Assembly (NCBI GenBank): GCA_016707585.1 | Contig: JADJHL010000008.1 | Location: 62,001-126,000 of the forward strand | Direction: 5' to 3' | Length of the DNA stretch: 64,000 nucleotides | From: Ignavibacteriales bacterium | Lineage (GTDB): Bacteria; Bacteroidota; Ignavibacteria; Ignavibacteriales; Ignavibacteriaceae | Part shown: piece by piece, positions 45,291 to 54,880 of the stretch | Layout: each line of letters opens with the position of its first letter | How positions within the stretch are numbered: the first letter of the stretch is position 1 | Program-made: the position numbers and the translations under genes | Notes under the pieces: generated by a model | What the model saw: the letters and a program-made list of their open reading frames with translations, nothing else | Database searches by the model: none | What the model was told of the DNA's origin: nothing

Positions 45291-47814
45291 TTATTTTAAA
45301 GTAAACTTTTCTTTTAACTGAATATCTTGAGATGAACTTCCAATTAAAATTTCAAACTCACCATATTCAGCAATCCATTCTTTTGTTTTTGGATCAAAGA
45401 AAGAAAGAGCTTTTTGATCAATTGGAAATTCAACAATTCTTTCTTCCCCAGGATTTAAACTTACTTTCTTAAATCCTTTAAGTTCTTTTACCGGGCGATC
45501 AATTGATGATTCTAAATCTCTAACATAAAGCTGAACAACTTCGCTACCTTTTACTTTTCCAGTATTCTTAACATTTATTGTTACAGTTAATTTATCATTC
45601 TTTGCGATTTCTTTTGATGACAATTTTAAGTCATTGTATTTAAATGTTGTATAACTTAAACCAAATCCGAATGGAAAAAGTGGTTGAATATTATTTTTTT
45701 TCAAAATGTTTGTAACCAACATAGATTCCATCTTCATAAATCGTTGTGCTATCAAGTTTTTTATATGAATCAAATGCAGAACAATCTTCCCAGCGTTTTG
45801 GAAATGTCATCGGTAATTTGCCTGAAGGATTAGTTTCGCCAAGTAGAACTTCCGCAATTGCATTTCCAGCTTGTTCACCAGCGAACCATGCTTCGATAAG
45901 TCCACTAACATTATCTAACCATTTATCCATTAAAACAGGTGAGCCCGTTGTTAAAACAACAATTGTGTTTTTATTAACTTCTGTAATTCTTTTGATAAAC
46001 TCATCCTGTTCATTTGGTAGAGTTAAATTTTTACGATCAAATCCTTCGCTCTCATAATTAGCATTTGTACCTGCAAATATTATTGTAACATCAGAATTTT
46101 TTGCAACATTAATTGCATCCACAATCAACTCATCATTTGGTTTTCTCCAACCGAACTTAACAATTGCTCCGCCGCCTTTTTCATAATACTCCAATTTAAT
46201 CTTATATAATTTACCTGCTTTTAATTCCTTTGAGTATGAATTGGTAAGCATTGCATGGTCATTCCAATCATTAATTACCAGCTGGTCATCAATATATAAT
46301 CTAACACCATCATCACTGGCAACATCAAAAGTAAAATTAGCTGATTTTTCGGCTTTAACATATCCGGTCCATCTAACAGAAAAATTATCTTTTTGAAAAT
46401 CTTCAAATGGACCTTTATCATTCCACATAAAGTTTATTTGATTATCTACAATAACTTTTACTGGTTCACCTTCAAGATTCATATTTGTAAAATACTCTGC
46501 TTTTAATCCGTTAACTTTTTCATCTTTATCAGTAAATAAATATTTTGTCTCAATTGGATTTGTTTCTCCATCGATTATCATTCCCTGGGCAAAATTAATT
46601 TTTACTTTGTCACCAATTTTATTCTTTAAAGCTTCAAGTGGACTAACAGAAGTAAATGGAACAACCATCGAACTTCCACCGCCACCAGTAACTGCAACTT
46701 TGCTATTTGGTCCGACAACTGCGATGGATTTAATTTTATTTAAATCTAATGGAAGAATTGAGTTTTCATTTTTCAGTAAAACAATTCCTTCTTTAGCAAT
46801 ATTTAATGCAATCTGTTTATGTTCATCAGTATTAACTTTTGTTGAATCATATTTGTAATCATCAAATAAACCGATTGTAAACATTACTCTAAGAATTCTT
46901 CTTACTTTGTCATCAAGCTTTGATTCAGAAAGTTCTCCACTTTTTATTTTTTGCAATAATGAATCAGCGTTTAAATATTTTCCAGTTGGCATTTCAAGAT
47001 CAAGTCCGCCATTAAAAACAGGAATTGAAGTGTGAATAGCGCCCCAATCAGACATTACCAAACCATTGAATTTCCATTTGTCCTTTAAAATATCAATCAA
47101 GAGATAATCATTTTCACTGCAATATGGTCCGTTTAATTTATTGTAAGCACACATAACAGCAAGAACATTAGCCTCTTCAACTGCTGATTTGAAAGCAGGG
47201 AAGTATATTTCATTCAGAGTTCGTTCATCAACAATTGTGTTTACAAAATCTCGTTGAAATTCCTGATTGTTTGCGGCAAAATGTTTTACAGTTGCAACAA
47301 CATTTTCATTCTGCACACCTTTTATATAGTTAACTGTAATTCGGGAAGTTAAAAAAGGATCTTCACCAAAACTTTCAAAATTTCTTCCGCCCATTGGAAT
47401 GCGAGCAATGTTTACACAAGGAGCAAGAATTACGTGTCTTCCTTTTGCTTTTGTTTCTATTGCAAGTACTTTTCCAAACTCAGTTACGATATCCGGATTC
47501 CAGGTTGCGCCAAGTAAAATTCCAGATGGCAAAGCAGTAGAGTTATCCCATCTAACACCAAGAGGACCATCAGCCATATTTAATGGAGGAATACCAAGTC
47601 TTTCTATTGCTTTTGTTTCAAAACCGGTTCCACCAATCATTTCAATTTTTTCTTCAAGCGTCATTCGCTTGAGCAAATCTTCAACTCGTTCTTCGATTGA
47701 AGCATTTTTATTTTTATAAGTCATTTCATCACCCAACTTATTTTTTAAAGAAAAACCAAACACAAATACTAGTGAAATAATAAGTGTGATGGTTAAAAAT
47801 ATTTTACTTTTCAC
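45291..47814 (-). CDS. GH3 beta-glucosidase with PA14 domain (one frame break)
   Basis: The gene is broken by an eight-base T run (45694-45701; A8 on the coding strand): one base fewer joins GYKHFEK to NNIQPLFPFGFGLSYTTF in one frame, giving about 840 residues. Layout: signal peptide with good AGGAGAG site, GH3 N-terminal domain (nucleophile aspartate in GLVMSDWGAIHTS), GH3 C-terminal domain interrupted by a PA14 domain (about 428-562, ASDDGVRLYIDDQLVINDW), and a C-terminal fibronectin-III-like domain (KLTVTINVKNTGKVKGSEVVQ). PA14-GH3 enzymes are beta-glucosidases whose PA14 domain shapes the active site. It is probably periplasmic and acts on beta-gluco-oligosaccharides. The break is most likely a homopolymer sequencing error. 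Confidence 0.85.
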
Positions 47815-47833
47815 TTTACTCTCCTGATAGAAT

Positions 47834-50048
47834 TTATTTTTTATAAAAATCGTTTATGGTCTTTAAATAAGCACCGGCACCAAAACCAACCATTGGAATG
47901 GCACCATCGTAAGTTGCATTGTTATATTCAAAAAGTTCTGGTAAAAGATTAAAGTTTAGTTTAGCTTGTGAGATAACCCAATCGATTAACTTTTTTGCTT
48001 TATCTTTTTGTCCAAACTTTATGTGGGCAGCAGCAGTTCTAAAATCAATCAAGACCCATTCGTTTATATCATAAGAATCAACTCCACTTACACGAGAGTA
48101 ACCGCGATTTTCATCAACTTTTAGCGTGTCATCATACTCAGCCATATTTGTTATGAACAAATCTTTATCATTTAATACATCAAGAGTAAATGCTTCAATC
48201 ATTCCTGCATCATAATATTCATATTCTTTATTTGATTTTCCTTCAGCATTTCCTTTTAAATATTTCCCATCTACGATAAGATTATTTTTTATTCCTTTAG
48301 TAATTCTTTCAGAAGCTTCAAAATATTTTTTAGAATCGATTCCCATTTTCTTTAGAAGTTCTGAATAAGCTTTTAATCCTGCTGCTGCGGTGCAAGAAGT
48401 GTAAGTGTATTGCTTGCCTGGTAAATGTCTTTCCCACGGACCAGAATCAATTCTAATTAAATCATTATCAGCAATGCAATGAATTAAAGCATCGGCAACT
48501 TTTTCAGAAATGAATTTATAATTCTCATCAAAGAATTTTTTATCGCCGCTTTTGTTTATATAATCTGAGAAAGTATAAAGGAAAAATCCAAATCCATCCA
48601 ATTCAATGTTTGGTCCCTGATCATTAAAATCTGATTCTTCTTTACCGATACCAAAATATCTTGTAACAGAAATCTGGTAATCAACTCCAACACCGTAATC
48701 TTTTCCATCTTCCCAGATAAAATTTTTGTAGAAGTTTGATTCGGCATTTAAATAAAAACTTAAAAGTTTTTTTGATTCTTCATATAATCCAGCAGCATTC
48801 AAACCTAATAAAGAATACATACCATCACGAAGCCAGGTAATACTCCAAACTCCTGGAGGAAGTGAGGCTAAAACTTGTCCCTTTGCTTTTGGAAAAATTT
48901 CATTCTCAGTAACCTGAGCCATTTTAAGAACTGTAATTGATTGTTCATAAAGATTCTTTTCATCCACGCTCAAACCATCTGGAAATGTTGCTCTTGCAAA
49001 AACATCTTTCATAAATTTTAATTCATCATCAACAATGTCTGATTTGCTATTTTTAATCCTTTCAACAGCTTTCTTAATAACCTCTGTATTATTATGAAGC
49101 GAATCATTAAAGCTGAAAAGAAAATATTTTTCTATTTGATCACCATTCTTTTTAATCGTAACTGAATCAACTAAAATTTCAGCATTAACTTTTCTGTATG
49201 AGAAAAAGTATTTGCCAACCTCACTTTCTTTTCCTGTTAAGACTGCATACAGTATTTTTTCGTTAGCAACAAAAGGAGCAAAGTATTTAACATTAAAATT
49301 ATTGTAATCAACATTTATAATGTGTGTGTTATCTAAATACTTAACTGAAACAGGTTTTTGATTACAAACAAGTTTTAAAGATTTTATAAATGGACTAACA
49401 GGTTTTTCAAGATCGTAAAACTTAAAAATGTGTGGAAAAACATTTTCAAATTCATTTCTTCGTTCATTGTAAACTGCGGCTATCAATCCATTTGCAGTTG
49501 TAATTTGATAATATGATTTTTTTGCGCCTTCAGGTGGATTCATTTCATACTCATATTCTTGTTGATTTAAAATTCCAATTAATCCGCTGTGTATCCCGCC
49601 TGGTGAAAAAATATCATAAACCCTGATTGCAATAGTATTTTCTTTTTGCAATAGTTCGTTTGGTATTTTGTAAGCACGTTGATCATTCCATGCCGTTAAA
49701 GGTTCCGGTGGTAATTTACCTGATGAACCAATTTTAACTCCATTTAAATAAGTTTCGTCTGCATCATCTATCTTTCCTAAAAAAAGATAAAGAGGTTGAT
49801 CACCAGGATGTTCTGTAATGTTAAAATGCAAACGATACCATGCATAACCATCATACTCTGGAAATCCCTGATCTTCCCAGTTGCCGGGAACATTAATATT
49901 TACCCAACCGGATTCATCAATACTAATTTCTTTGTAAGATGGATCATCACCAGTTCTGAATAGCCAGTTATCAGGCAACACAATTGTTTGTGATAACAAG
50001 ATGAAGTTGTAAAACCAAAAAGATAATTGACAAGAAATATTTTTTCAT
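47834..50048 (-). CDS. GH15-like (six-hairpin) glycosidase with GH2-type N-terminal domain (one frame break near the start)
   Basis: The long open frame lacks a signal peptide, but an ATG at 50048, five bases past the preceding stop, begins MKKYFLSII. Dropping one base in the A/T runs at 50011-50021 joins it to FILLSQTIVLPDNW, giving about 738 residues with a normal signal peptide. Residues about 25-155 form a GH2-like jelly-roll (GNWEDQGFPEYDGYAWYRLHF, LYLFLGKIDDADETYLNG). The C-terminal half is an alpha/alpha barrel resembling GH15 (ITWLRDGMYSLLGLNAAG, FIWEDGKDYGVGVDYQ, GPWERHLPGKQYTYTSCTAAAG). The exact family and substrate are unknown. Close coupling to the trehalase-like gene suggests they act on the same oligosaccharide. 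Confidence 0.7.
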
Positions 50049-50052
50049 AATT

Positions 50053-51645
50053 TTACTCGATAATTATATTATGCTCACCTTTAGTGATTTTAAAACTTTT
50101 ATAGTTGTTATTTCCGTGTTCAACACTTAATTCAAAATCATTATCACAAATTACTTTGATGTTAATTGGAGAAATTACTTTTTCTCTTTTCTCAGCAATT
50201 AGTGAAACTGTAACATTCCCAAACTTTAGATTTTCAATTCCGTGTTTATCAATTCTTGTTAAATGCCAGGTTAATGAATTATTAACTCCATCAGGACGAA
50301 GACCAATAATGTTCTCAATTAAAAGTTCAATTGGTCCACAGCCAGTCCAGCCAACAAAATCAGCACGAGACCAGCTACCACGTGTATAAGCTTCCGAAGA
50401 ATAATTTTCCCAGATCGTTCCTGTCTTTTTATAAACTTCAAAAATTCCATTTAAGTATTCCTCAGTTGCAAGAGTTGCAAATTCATTAAACTTATAAGCG
50501 AAATCATTATTAACACCAAACTTATCCAAACCTTTAATTATCATTACATTTGTTGGAGCCCAAACACTGCCAAGCCAATATTCACCCTCAGCTTTAAAAT
50601 GTTTATCATCCACAGATAGAGAAGGGAAGGGAATTTTTCTCCAGAATGTATGTGGATCTTTTAAATTTTGTAAAAGTTTATCTGCTTGTTTCTTATCGGC
50701 AACTCCAGCTAGCATTGGCCAGAAATTTGCAACAGTTTTACATTTTACTTGATTGCCTTCATCATCAACATCGTAATAAAGTCCATCTTCTTCATTCCAC
50801 ATATATTTATTTATAAGAGTTGAAATTTGATTGGCTTTTTCTTTAAATAATTTTGATTTACTTGAAAGTTCAAGTTTAAGTTCAGGTTCAATTATTGGAT
50901 CAAGCAATATTTGATTACACATTTCAGACATATCATTATACATCATCACCATTTGTGCTGAAATATCAACCCAACCTGAACCGCTTCTTGGTGTATTATC
51001 CATTCCAGAACCTAAACCCGTTTGCCAGTAAAGATTATGTTTTGTGTTTTCTTTCTTTCGATAAACTTCTAACCACTCAGCATATTTTTCTAATACAGGA
51101 AGTACAACTTTAAATCGTGATTTGTCTCCTGTAATTCTGAAACTTTCCATTTCAGCCCAGCTAAACAAAGGCGGATTAACTGTATGTTCTCTTCCTTCAA
51201 ATACAAAATCTTCTCCAGTTGCTTCAATAATTTCTCTGCAGATATAACCATTTTCATATTGCCTGCAATAAAAATTATCTAATGATTGAATAGCAGGGAA
51301 AATATGATTTGCATATCGGGCAAACATCAACATAAAAAAAGTATCCCATTGAAATATGTTTGGTGCAAAAGCTTCATCGATATAAGCAGACACAAATGGT
51401 GAACCTTTTGGTGGATTTTTATAATGATCAAAAGCTAATTGCCATGTTTTCCAGTAAAGTTTGATAAGTTCTGGATTATTTTCTAAGATAGGTGAGGGAA
51501 GTTTGTCTTTACTCGTTTCAAAATTTGGTATTACTGTTTCAGTAAAAGTTTTTTTGGAAAAATATTTTCCACGAATTCCTGAGTCATCATATTGTGAATA
51601 AATAATTGAAGTTAAAATCAAAAAAGAAAGAATGATTTTTTTCAT
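50053..51645 (-). CDS. Trehalase-like (GH37/GH63-type) glycosidase
   Basis: 530 residues with a signal peptide (SIIYSQ). An alpha/alpha six-barrel glycosidase resembling trehalase and GH63 C-terminal domains: APNIFQWDTFFMLMFARYA, HTVNPPLFSWAEME, GLGSGMDNTPRSGSGWVDISAQ, the KTVANFWPMLAGVA segment, and EGEYWLGSVWAPTNVMIIKGL before the GTIWENYSSEAYTRGSWSRADFVGWTGCGPIELL ending. It sits in the beta-glucan cluster directly upstream of the GH15-like gene. The substrate is uncertain: trehalose is not an obvious product here, so an alpha- or beta-gluco-oligosaccharide is possible. Confidence 0.72.
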   Translation of the reverse strand: MKKIILSFLILTSIIYSQYDDSGIRGKYFSKKTFTETVIPNFETSKDKLPSPILENNPELIKLYWKTWQLAFDHYKNPPKGSPFVSAYIDEAFAPNIFQWDTFFMLMFARYANHIFPAIQSLDNFYCRQYENGYICREIIEATGEDFVFEGREHTVNPPLFSWAEMESFRITGDKSRFKVVLPVLEKYAEWLEVYRKKENTKHNLYWQTGLGSGMDNTPRSGSGWVDISAQMVMMYNDMSEMCNQILLDPIIEPELKLELSSKSKLFKEKANQISTLINKYMWNEEDGLYYDVDDEGNQVKCKTVANFWPMLAGVADKKQADKLLQNLKDPHTFWRKIPFPSLSVDDKHFKAEGEYWLGSVWAPTNVMIIKGLDKFGVNNDFAYKFNEFATLATEEYLNGIFEVYKKTGTIWENYSSEAYTRGSWSRADFVGWTGCGPIELLIENIIGLRPDGVNNSLTWHLTRIDKHGIENLKFGNVTVSLIAEKREKVISPINIKVICDNDFELSVEHGNNNYKSFKITKGEHNIIIE

Positions 51646-51668
51646 CGCAATAATAATCCTTATAAATC

Positions 51669-51776
51669 GTCATTGCGAGCCTGCCTGTCGGCAGACAGGA
51701 AAGGTTTTGCCAGACGAAGCAATCTACAATATGCAATAGATCACTTCGTCCCGATTCATCGGGACTCGTGATGACA
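51669..51776. repeat. REP-like palindromic intergenic repeat
   Basis: The gap between two operon genes holds a composite palindrome: GTCATTGCGAG at the left and, in inverse orientation, GTCATCACGAG at the right, each followed inward by a hairpin (CCTGTCGGCAGACAGG on the left; CCCGATTCATCGGG on the right), with GACGAAGCAATCT between. Such elements starting with TCATTGCGAGC recur in many Bacteroidota-type genomes as non-coding interspersed repeats. It could be a transcription or mRNA-stability element inside the operon. Confidence 0.75.
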
Positions 51777-51785
51777 TTTGTTTGT

Positions 51786-53006
51786 TTACTTTACACCAAG
51801 TGCATTTATATATTCATCATTAACAACACAATTTTTGAACTTACAATTTTCTAAATACTGTTTTAATGATGCTCTAACTTTTTCAAAATCTGGTCTGTTA
51901 TCTCTTATGTATCCATAATCTAATCCGCCGCCTTCAGCAAACTTAATTATCAAATCAAAATTTTCTGGTTGATTGATTGAAACAATTCCGCGATCACTAT
52001 TCATTTTTTTGTAAGGCCAAAAACACCAGCCAATATTGTTTTCTTCAAGCAAAGTTCTAAAACCACTTATCCATTCATTTGTGTTTTCACCAGATTCACC
52101 AAGCCATATCGGTGCATTAAACTTTTCTCTTAAATCTAAATGGCGTTGAATAACATCTTGTTTAACTTCTGTCCAGTATGTGTGAAAAGTGTAAACAAGT
52201 TTATCATCAAACGGAGGACCGAAGGGTTCAAAATTTGTATTCCATTGCGCACCACCAAGAAATATTATATGATTTTTGTCCACTTCTCTAATAGATTCAG
52301 TAATTCTTTTATAAAGCGGTTCAAGTGTTAAGTTTAATTTATCTTTATCAAAATAATGTGCGATAGGTTCATTTAATAAATCATATCCGATAACGATAGG
52401 TTCATCTTTATAAATTTCTGCAAGCTTACGCCAGATTTTTATAGTTTGAAGCTGACTTGCAGGACTTTCAAATAAAAATGGATAACCAAAACTATCATCA
52501 ATGTTGTCACCGGTTTGTCCGCCTGGAGCGCAGTGCATATCAAGTATTACGTAAAGATTTTCTTCTTTGCACCATTTAATTGCTTTATCAAGAAGTGCGT
52601 AACCAACACCTTCTAATTTTCTTTCAGGATATTCAGTTATAAATAATTTCCAGTTAAAAGGAATTCTGATCGAGTTGAATCCAAGACTTTTTATAAAATG
52701 AATATCTTCTTTTGTGATGTAGTTTTCTCTGAACGTATCCCAAAACTTATTTGCATCTTCTTCACCAATCAGAATATCGAATAAATCATAAATCATTCTT
52801 GGTGAACTAACTTTTTGAAAATGAAACATATAACCTTCAGGCACAAGCCAGTTGCCGAGGTTCATTCCCTTTAGCAAAATTGGTTTGCCATCGGGAGTTA
52901 CAATTTCTTTTCCTTTTACGGATACAAATCCATCTTGAGGATAATTTAAAGAAATAAGTAAAAGTGTTATTAGAAAACTAAGTAAGAGTTTATTCGTGGG
53001 TTTCAT
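51786..53006 (-). CDS. GH5 exo-beta-1,3-glucanase-like enzyme without CBM or sorting tail
   Basis: About 406 residues from the ATG at 53006 (MKPTNKLLLSFLITLLLISLNYPQ signal peptide); an upstream start at 53054 would add 16 residues that destroy the signal. GH5 features: GMNLGNWLVPEGYMFHF opening, LGFNSIRIPFNWKLF, acid/base glutamate in YDLLNEPIAHYF and nucleophile in WLGESGENTNEW. It is closely related to the catalytic domain of the protein at 41413-43407. Without the CBM6 and T9SS tail it is probably periplasmic, acting on imported oligosaccharides. Its start overlaps the end of a small CXXC gene. Confidence 0.87.
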   Translation of the reverse strand: MKPTNKLLLSFLITLLLISLNYPQDGFVSVKGKEIVTPDGKPILLKGMNLGNWLVPEGYMFHFQKVSSPRMIYDLFDILIGEEDANKFWDTFRENYITKEDIHFIKSLGFNSIRIPFNWKLFITEYPERKLEGVGYALLDKAIKWCKEENLYVILDMHCAPGGQTGDNIDDSFGYPFLFESPASQLQTIKIWRKLAEIYKDEPIVIGYDLLNEPIAHYFDKDKLNLTLEPLYKRITESIREVDKNHIIFLGGAQWNTNFEPFGPPFDDKLVYTFHTYWTEVKQDVIQRHLDLREKFNAPIWLGESGENTNEWISGFRTLLEENNIGWCFWPYKKMNSDRGIVSINQPENFDLIIKFAEGGGLDYGYIRDNRPDFEKVRASLKQYLENCKFKNCVVNDEYINALGVK

Positions 53007-53166
53007 TTGATTCACCAATTTTGGTTTTAGTTTTTGTAGAGTCCTTAAAAACAAACATACTTCTGCTTGTACAATGAGGACATTGTTTTTTTGAGATGAT
53101 TATTGTTTCAACTTGCTTTGATTTATTTTCTTTTACAAGTGTTTTTATTTTCTCAAGCAATTTCAT
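52990..53166 (-). CDS. Small 58-residue protein with a CXXC motif
   Basis: An open frame of 58 codons starts inside the esterase stop (ATGA overlap) and ends inside the beginning of the GH5 gene, so it is placed like a coupled operon gene. The sequence is lysine-rich with a single CPHC (KKQCPHCTSRSMF), resembling one zinc knuckle or a minimal thiol motif. No family was recognised. It could be a small zinc-binding protein or a chance frame; the start/stop overlaps on both sides favour a real gene. Confidence 0.5.
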   Translation of the reverse strand: MKLLEKIKTLVKENKSKQVETIIISKKQCPHCTSRSMFVFKDSTKTKTKIGESNETHE

Positions 53167-53885
53167 TTTTTGTTTTTATCTAAAGAATGCTCTAAAAACC
53201 ATTTATATAATTCTTCATTATTATAAGTTTCTGTCCAGCTATCATGATTAGCTTCAGGATAAATTGTTAGCTTAACATCTGAGCCGCAACTTTTCAGAGC
53301 ATTTACCATCACTTCAGATGCTGCAACTGGTACAACATTATCTTTTGCACCATGAAAAACCCAAATTGGTAAACTTGCAATTGTATTTGCTTTTGTTGTA
53401 TCTGCCCAACCACAAACAGGAGCAATAGCAGCAAAACGATTTGGTGCTGAAAGTGCAAGTGACCATGTTCCATGACCACCCATACTTAGACCTGTAACAT
53501 AAATTCTGTTTTTATCAACTCTGTAATTTGCTTCTATTTCATCTAATAATGATGAAAGCAAATCTGTATTCCAGAAAACAAGTTCAGGACATTGTGGAGA
53601 AACAACAATGAAAGGAAATTCTTTTCCTTCATTTACTAATCTTGGTAAACCGTGAACTTTAACTTTTTCCAAATCATTTCCGCGTTCTCCAGCTCCATGC
53701 AAAAATAAAACTAACGGAAAATCTTTATCACTTTCGTTATAATCTTTTGGAAGATATAAAAGATAATTTGCTGTTAAAGTTAGTTTAATTTCTTTTTGAA
53801 AATTGTGTGATGTTTGTTTTTCTTGCTGTGAAAAAGATGATGAGATAAAGATGAAAGAAAATAAAATTGCAATTAAGATTTTCAT
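53163..53885 (-). CDS. Alpha/beta-hydrolase, probably a secreted carbohydrate esterase
   Basis: 240 residues with a signal peptide (ISSSFSQ). Serine-hydrolase features: oxyanion region VLFLHGAGERGNDL, nucleophile serine in GLSMGGHGTW, aspartate in FHGAKDNVVP and histidine in ANHDSWTE. This is the predicted-peptidase/phospholipase-carboxylesterase type commonly found in polysaccharide loci. In this cluster it may remove acyl groups from glucans or other glycans. It follows a hairpin terminator after the GH16 gene and overlaps the small CXXC gene. Confidence 0.82.
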   Translation of the reverse strand: MKILIAILFSFIFISSSFSQQEKQTSHNFQKEIKLTLTANYLLYLPKDYNESDKDFPLVLFLHGAGERGNDLEKVKVHGLPRLVNEGKEFPFIVVSPQCPELVFWNTDLLSSLLDEIEANYRVDKNRIYVTGLSMGGHGTWSLALSAPNRFAAIAPVCGWADTTKANTIASLPIWVFHGAKDNVVPVAASEVMVNALKSCGSDVKLTIYPEANHDSWTETYNNEELYKWFLEHSLDKNKK

Positions 53886-53902
53886 TGATGCTCCACTATG
53901 TT

Positions 53903-53940
53903 AAAAAAGATGACATCTTATAATAAAATGTCATCTTAAA
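53903..53940 (-). terminator. Hairpin between the GH16 and esterase genes
   Basis: On the minus strand the stem AAGATGACAT (53928-53937 side) pairs with ATGTCATCTT and is followed by TTTTTTAA. It begins about ten bases after the GH16 stop. It could end the upstream transcript or reduce expression of the downstream half of the cluster. Confidence 0.7.
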
Positions 53941-53949
53941 AAAGGTTAA

Positions 53950-54787
53950 TTAATCTTTCTTGTAAACTCTTACATAATCTACTTCCATTTGTGCAGGAAA
54001 ATCAGCTACATCAACTCCTTGTGCGCCGCCCCAATTACCGCCAACAGCAAGATTTAGTATTAGATGAAATCTTTTATCGAAAGGCCAATATTGCCATCCT
54101 CTATTCTCATTATTAAATGTAAAGTACTTTGTATTGTTAATATAAAAATCAATATGATCTGCAAACCACTCGATAGCGTATAAATTATACTTTGTCGTTG
54201 CAGTTGGTACTGGAAGAGTAGCAGTTTTGGAGTACCGATTGTATGATTATAAGCTAATGTATGAACTGATCCATGAACAATATTTGGATGATAACCAACG
54301 TGTTCCATAATATCAATTTCACCACTTTCAGGCCATCCGCCATAATCCCAATCAGTTGAAAGCATCCAGATTGCTGGCCAGGTTCCTAAGCCGGTTGGAA
54401 TTTTTGCTGATATTTCAATTCTTCCATAAATCCAATCACCTTTATCAGCAGATCTGAATCTTGCAGAAGTAAAACTTCTATTTTGATAATCTTCGTGAAT
54501 CGCTTTAACTATTAATTTTCCACTCTGAATAAAAGAATTTGTTGGAAAATTTGTGTAATACTGCAGTTCATTATTTCCACCGCCATCCCCATTTACTTCA
54601 TGACTCCATTTTGTTAAATCAATATTTGGTCCATTAAATTCGTCATTCCAAACCAAAGTATAACCTGGTATTTGAGGAATTGTATCGCCTGGTGTTGTTG
54701 TTGAGTCATCTTTACTACAGCTTGCAAATGCCATTGAGATAATTGCGAATTGCATCATTATAATCTTTGCAAAATTTTTATTTTCAT
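53950..54787 (-). CDS. GH16 beta-1,3-glucanase (laminarinase-like) lipoprotein (two frame breaks)
   Basis: Reconstructed across two homopolymer breaks. Near 54775-54779 one added A joins an ATG at 54787 to the rest and gives a lipoprotein signal (QFAIISMAFASCSKDD). Near 54225-54228 one added A continues TIGTPK into TATLPVPTA and on to EVDYVRVYKKD, ending at 53950. The product is about 280 residues. The catalytic signature is GEIDIMEHVG (E-x-D-x-M-E, the beta-bulge type of laminarinases), with NELQYYT and WPAIWMLSTD typical of GH16 subfamily 3. As a lipoprotein it would start laminarin or mixed-linkage glucan breakdown at the membrane surface. Breaks are likely sequencing errors. Confidence 0.85.
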
Positions 54788-54796
54788 TTTTTACCT

Positions 54797-54880
54797 TTTC
54801 TTTGGGGCCGTGGGGGGGGGGAAGAAAAAAAAAAGGGGAAGATGGTTTCCCCCCAAAATCCCCCCCCGAACAGACATTTA
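54797..54880. other. Anomalous homopolymer stretch, probable assembly artefact
   Basis: Between the GH16 and GH3 genes the sequence consists of runs of G, A and C (ten G in a row, then about ten A, then runs of six and eight C). This is utterly unlike the AT-rich surroundings and unlike any coding or regulatory DNA nearby. Frame breaks crowd both sides. I read it as unpolished sequence at a joined contig or read end rather than biology. Promoter or RBS information here is unreliable. Confidence 0.8.

Noticed and set aside
45746..46057. Plus-strand open frame of about 100 codons opposite the PA14-GH3 gene
   Set aside because: Antisense to conserved GH3 motifs, with no independent support.
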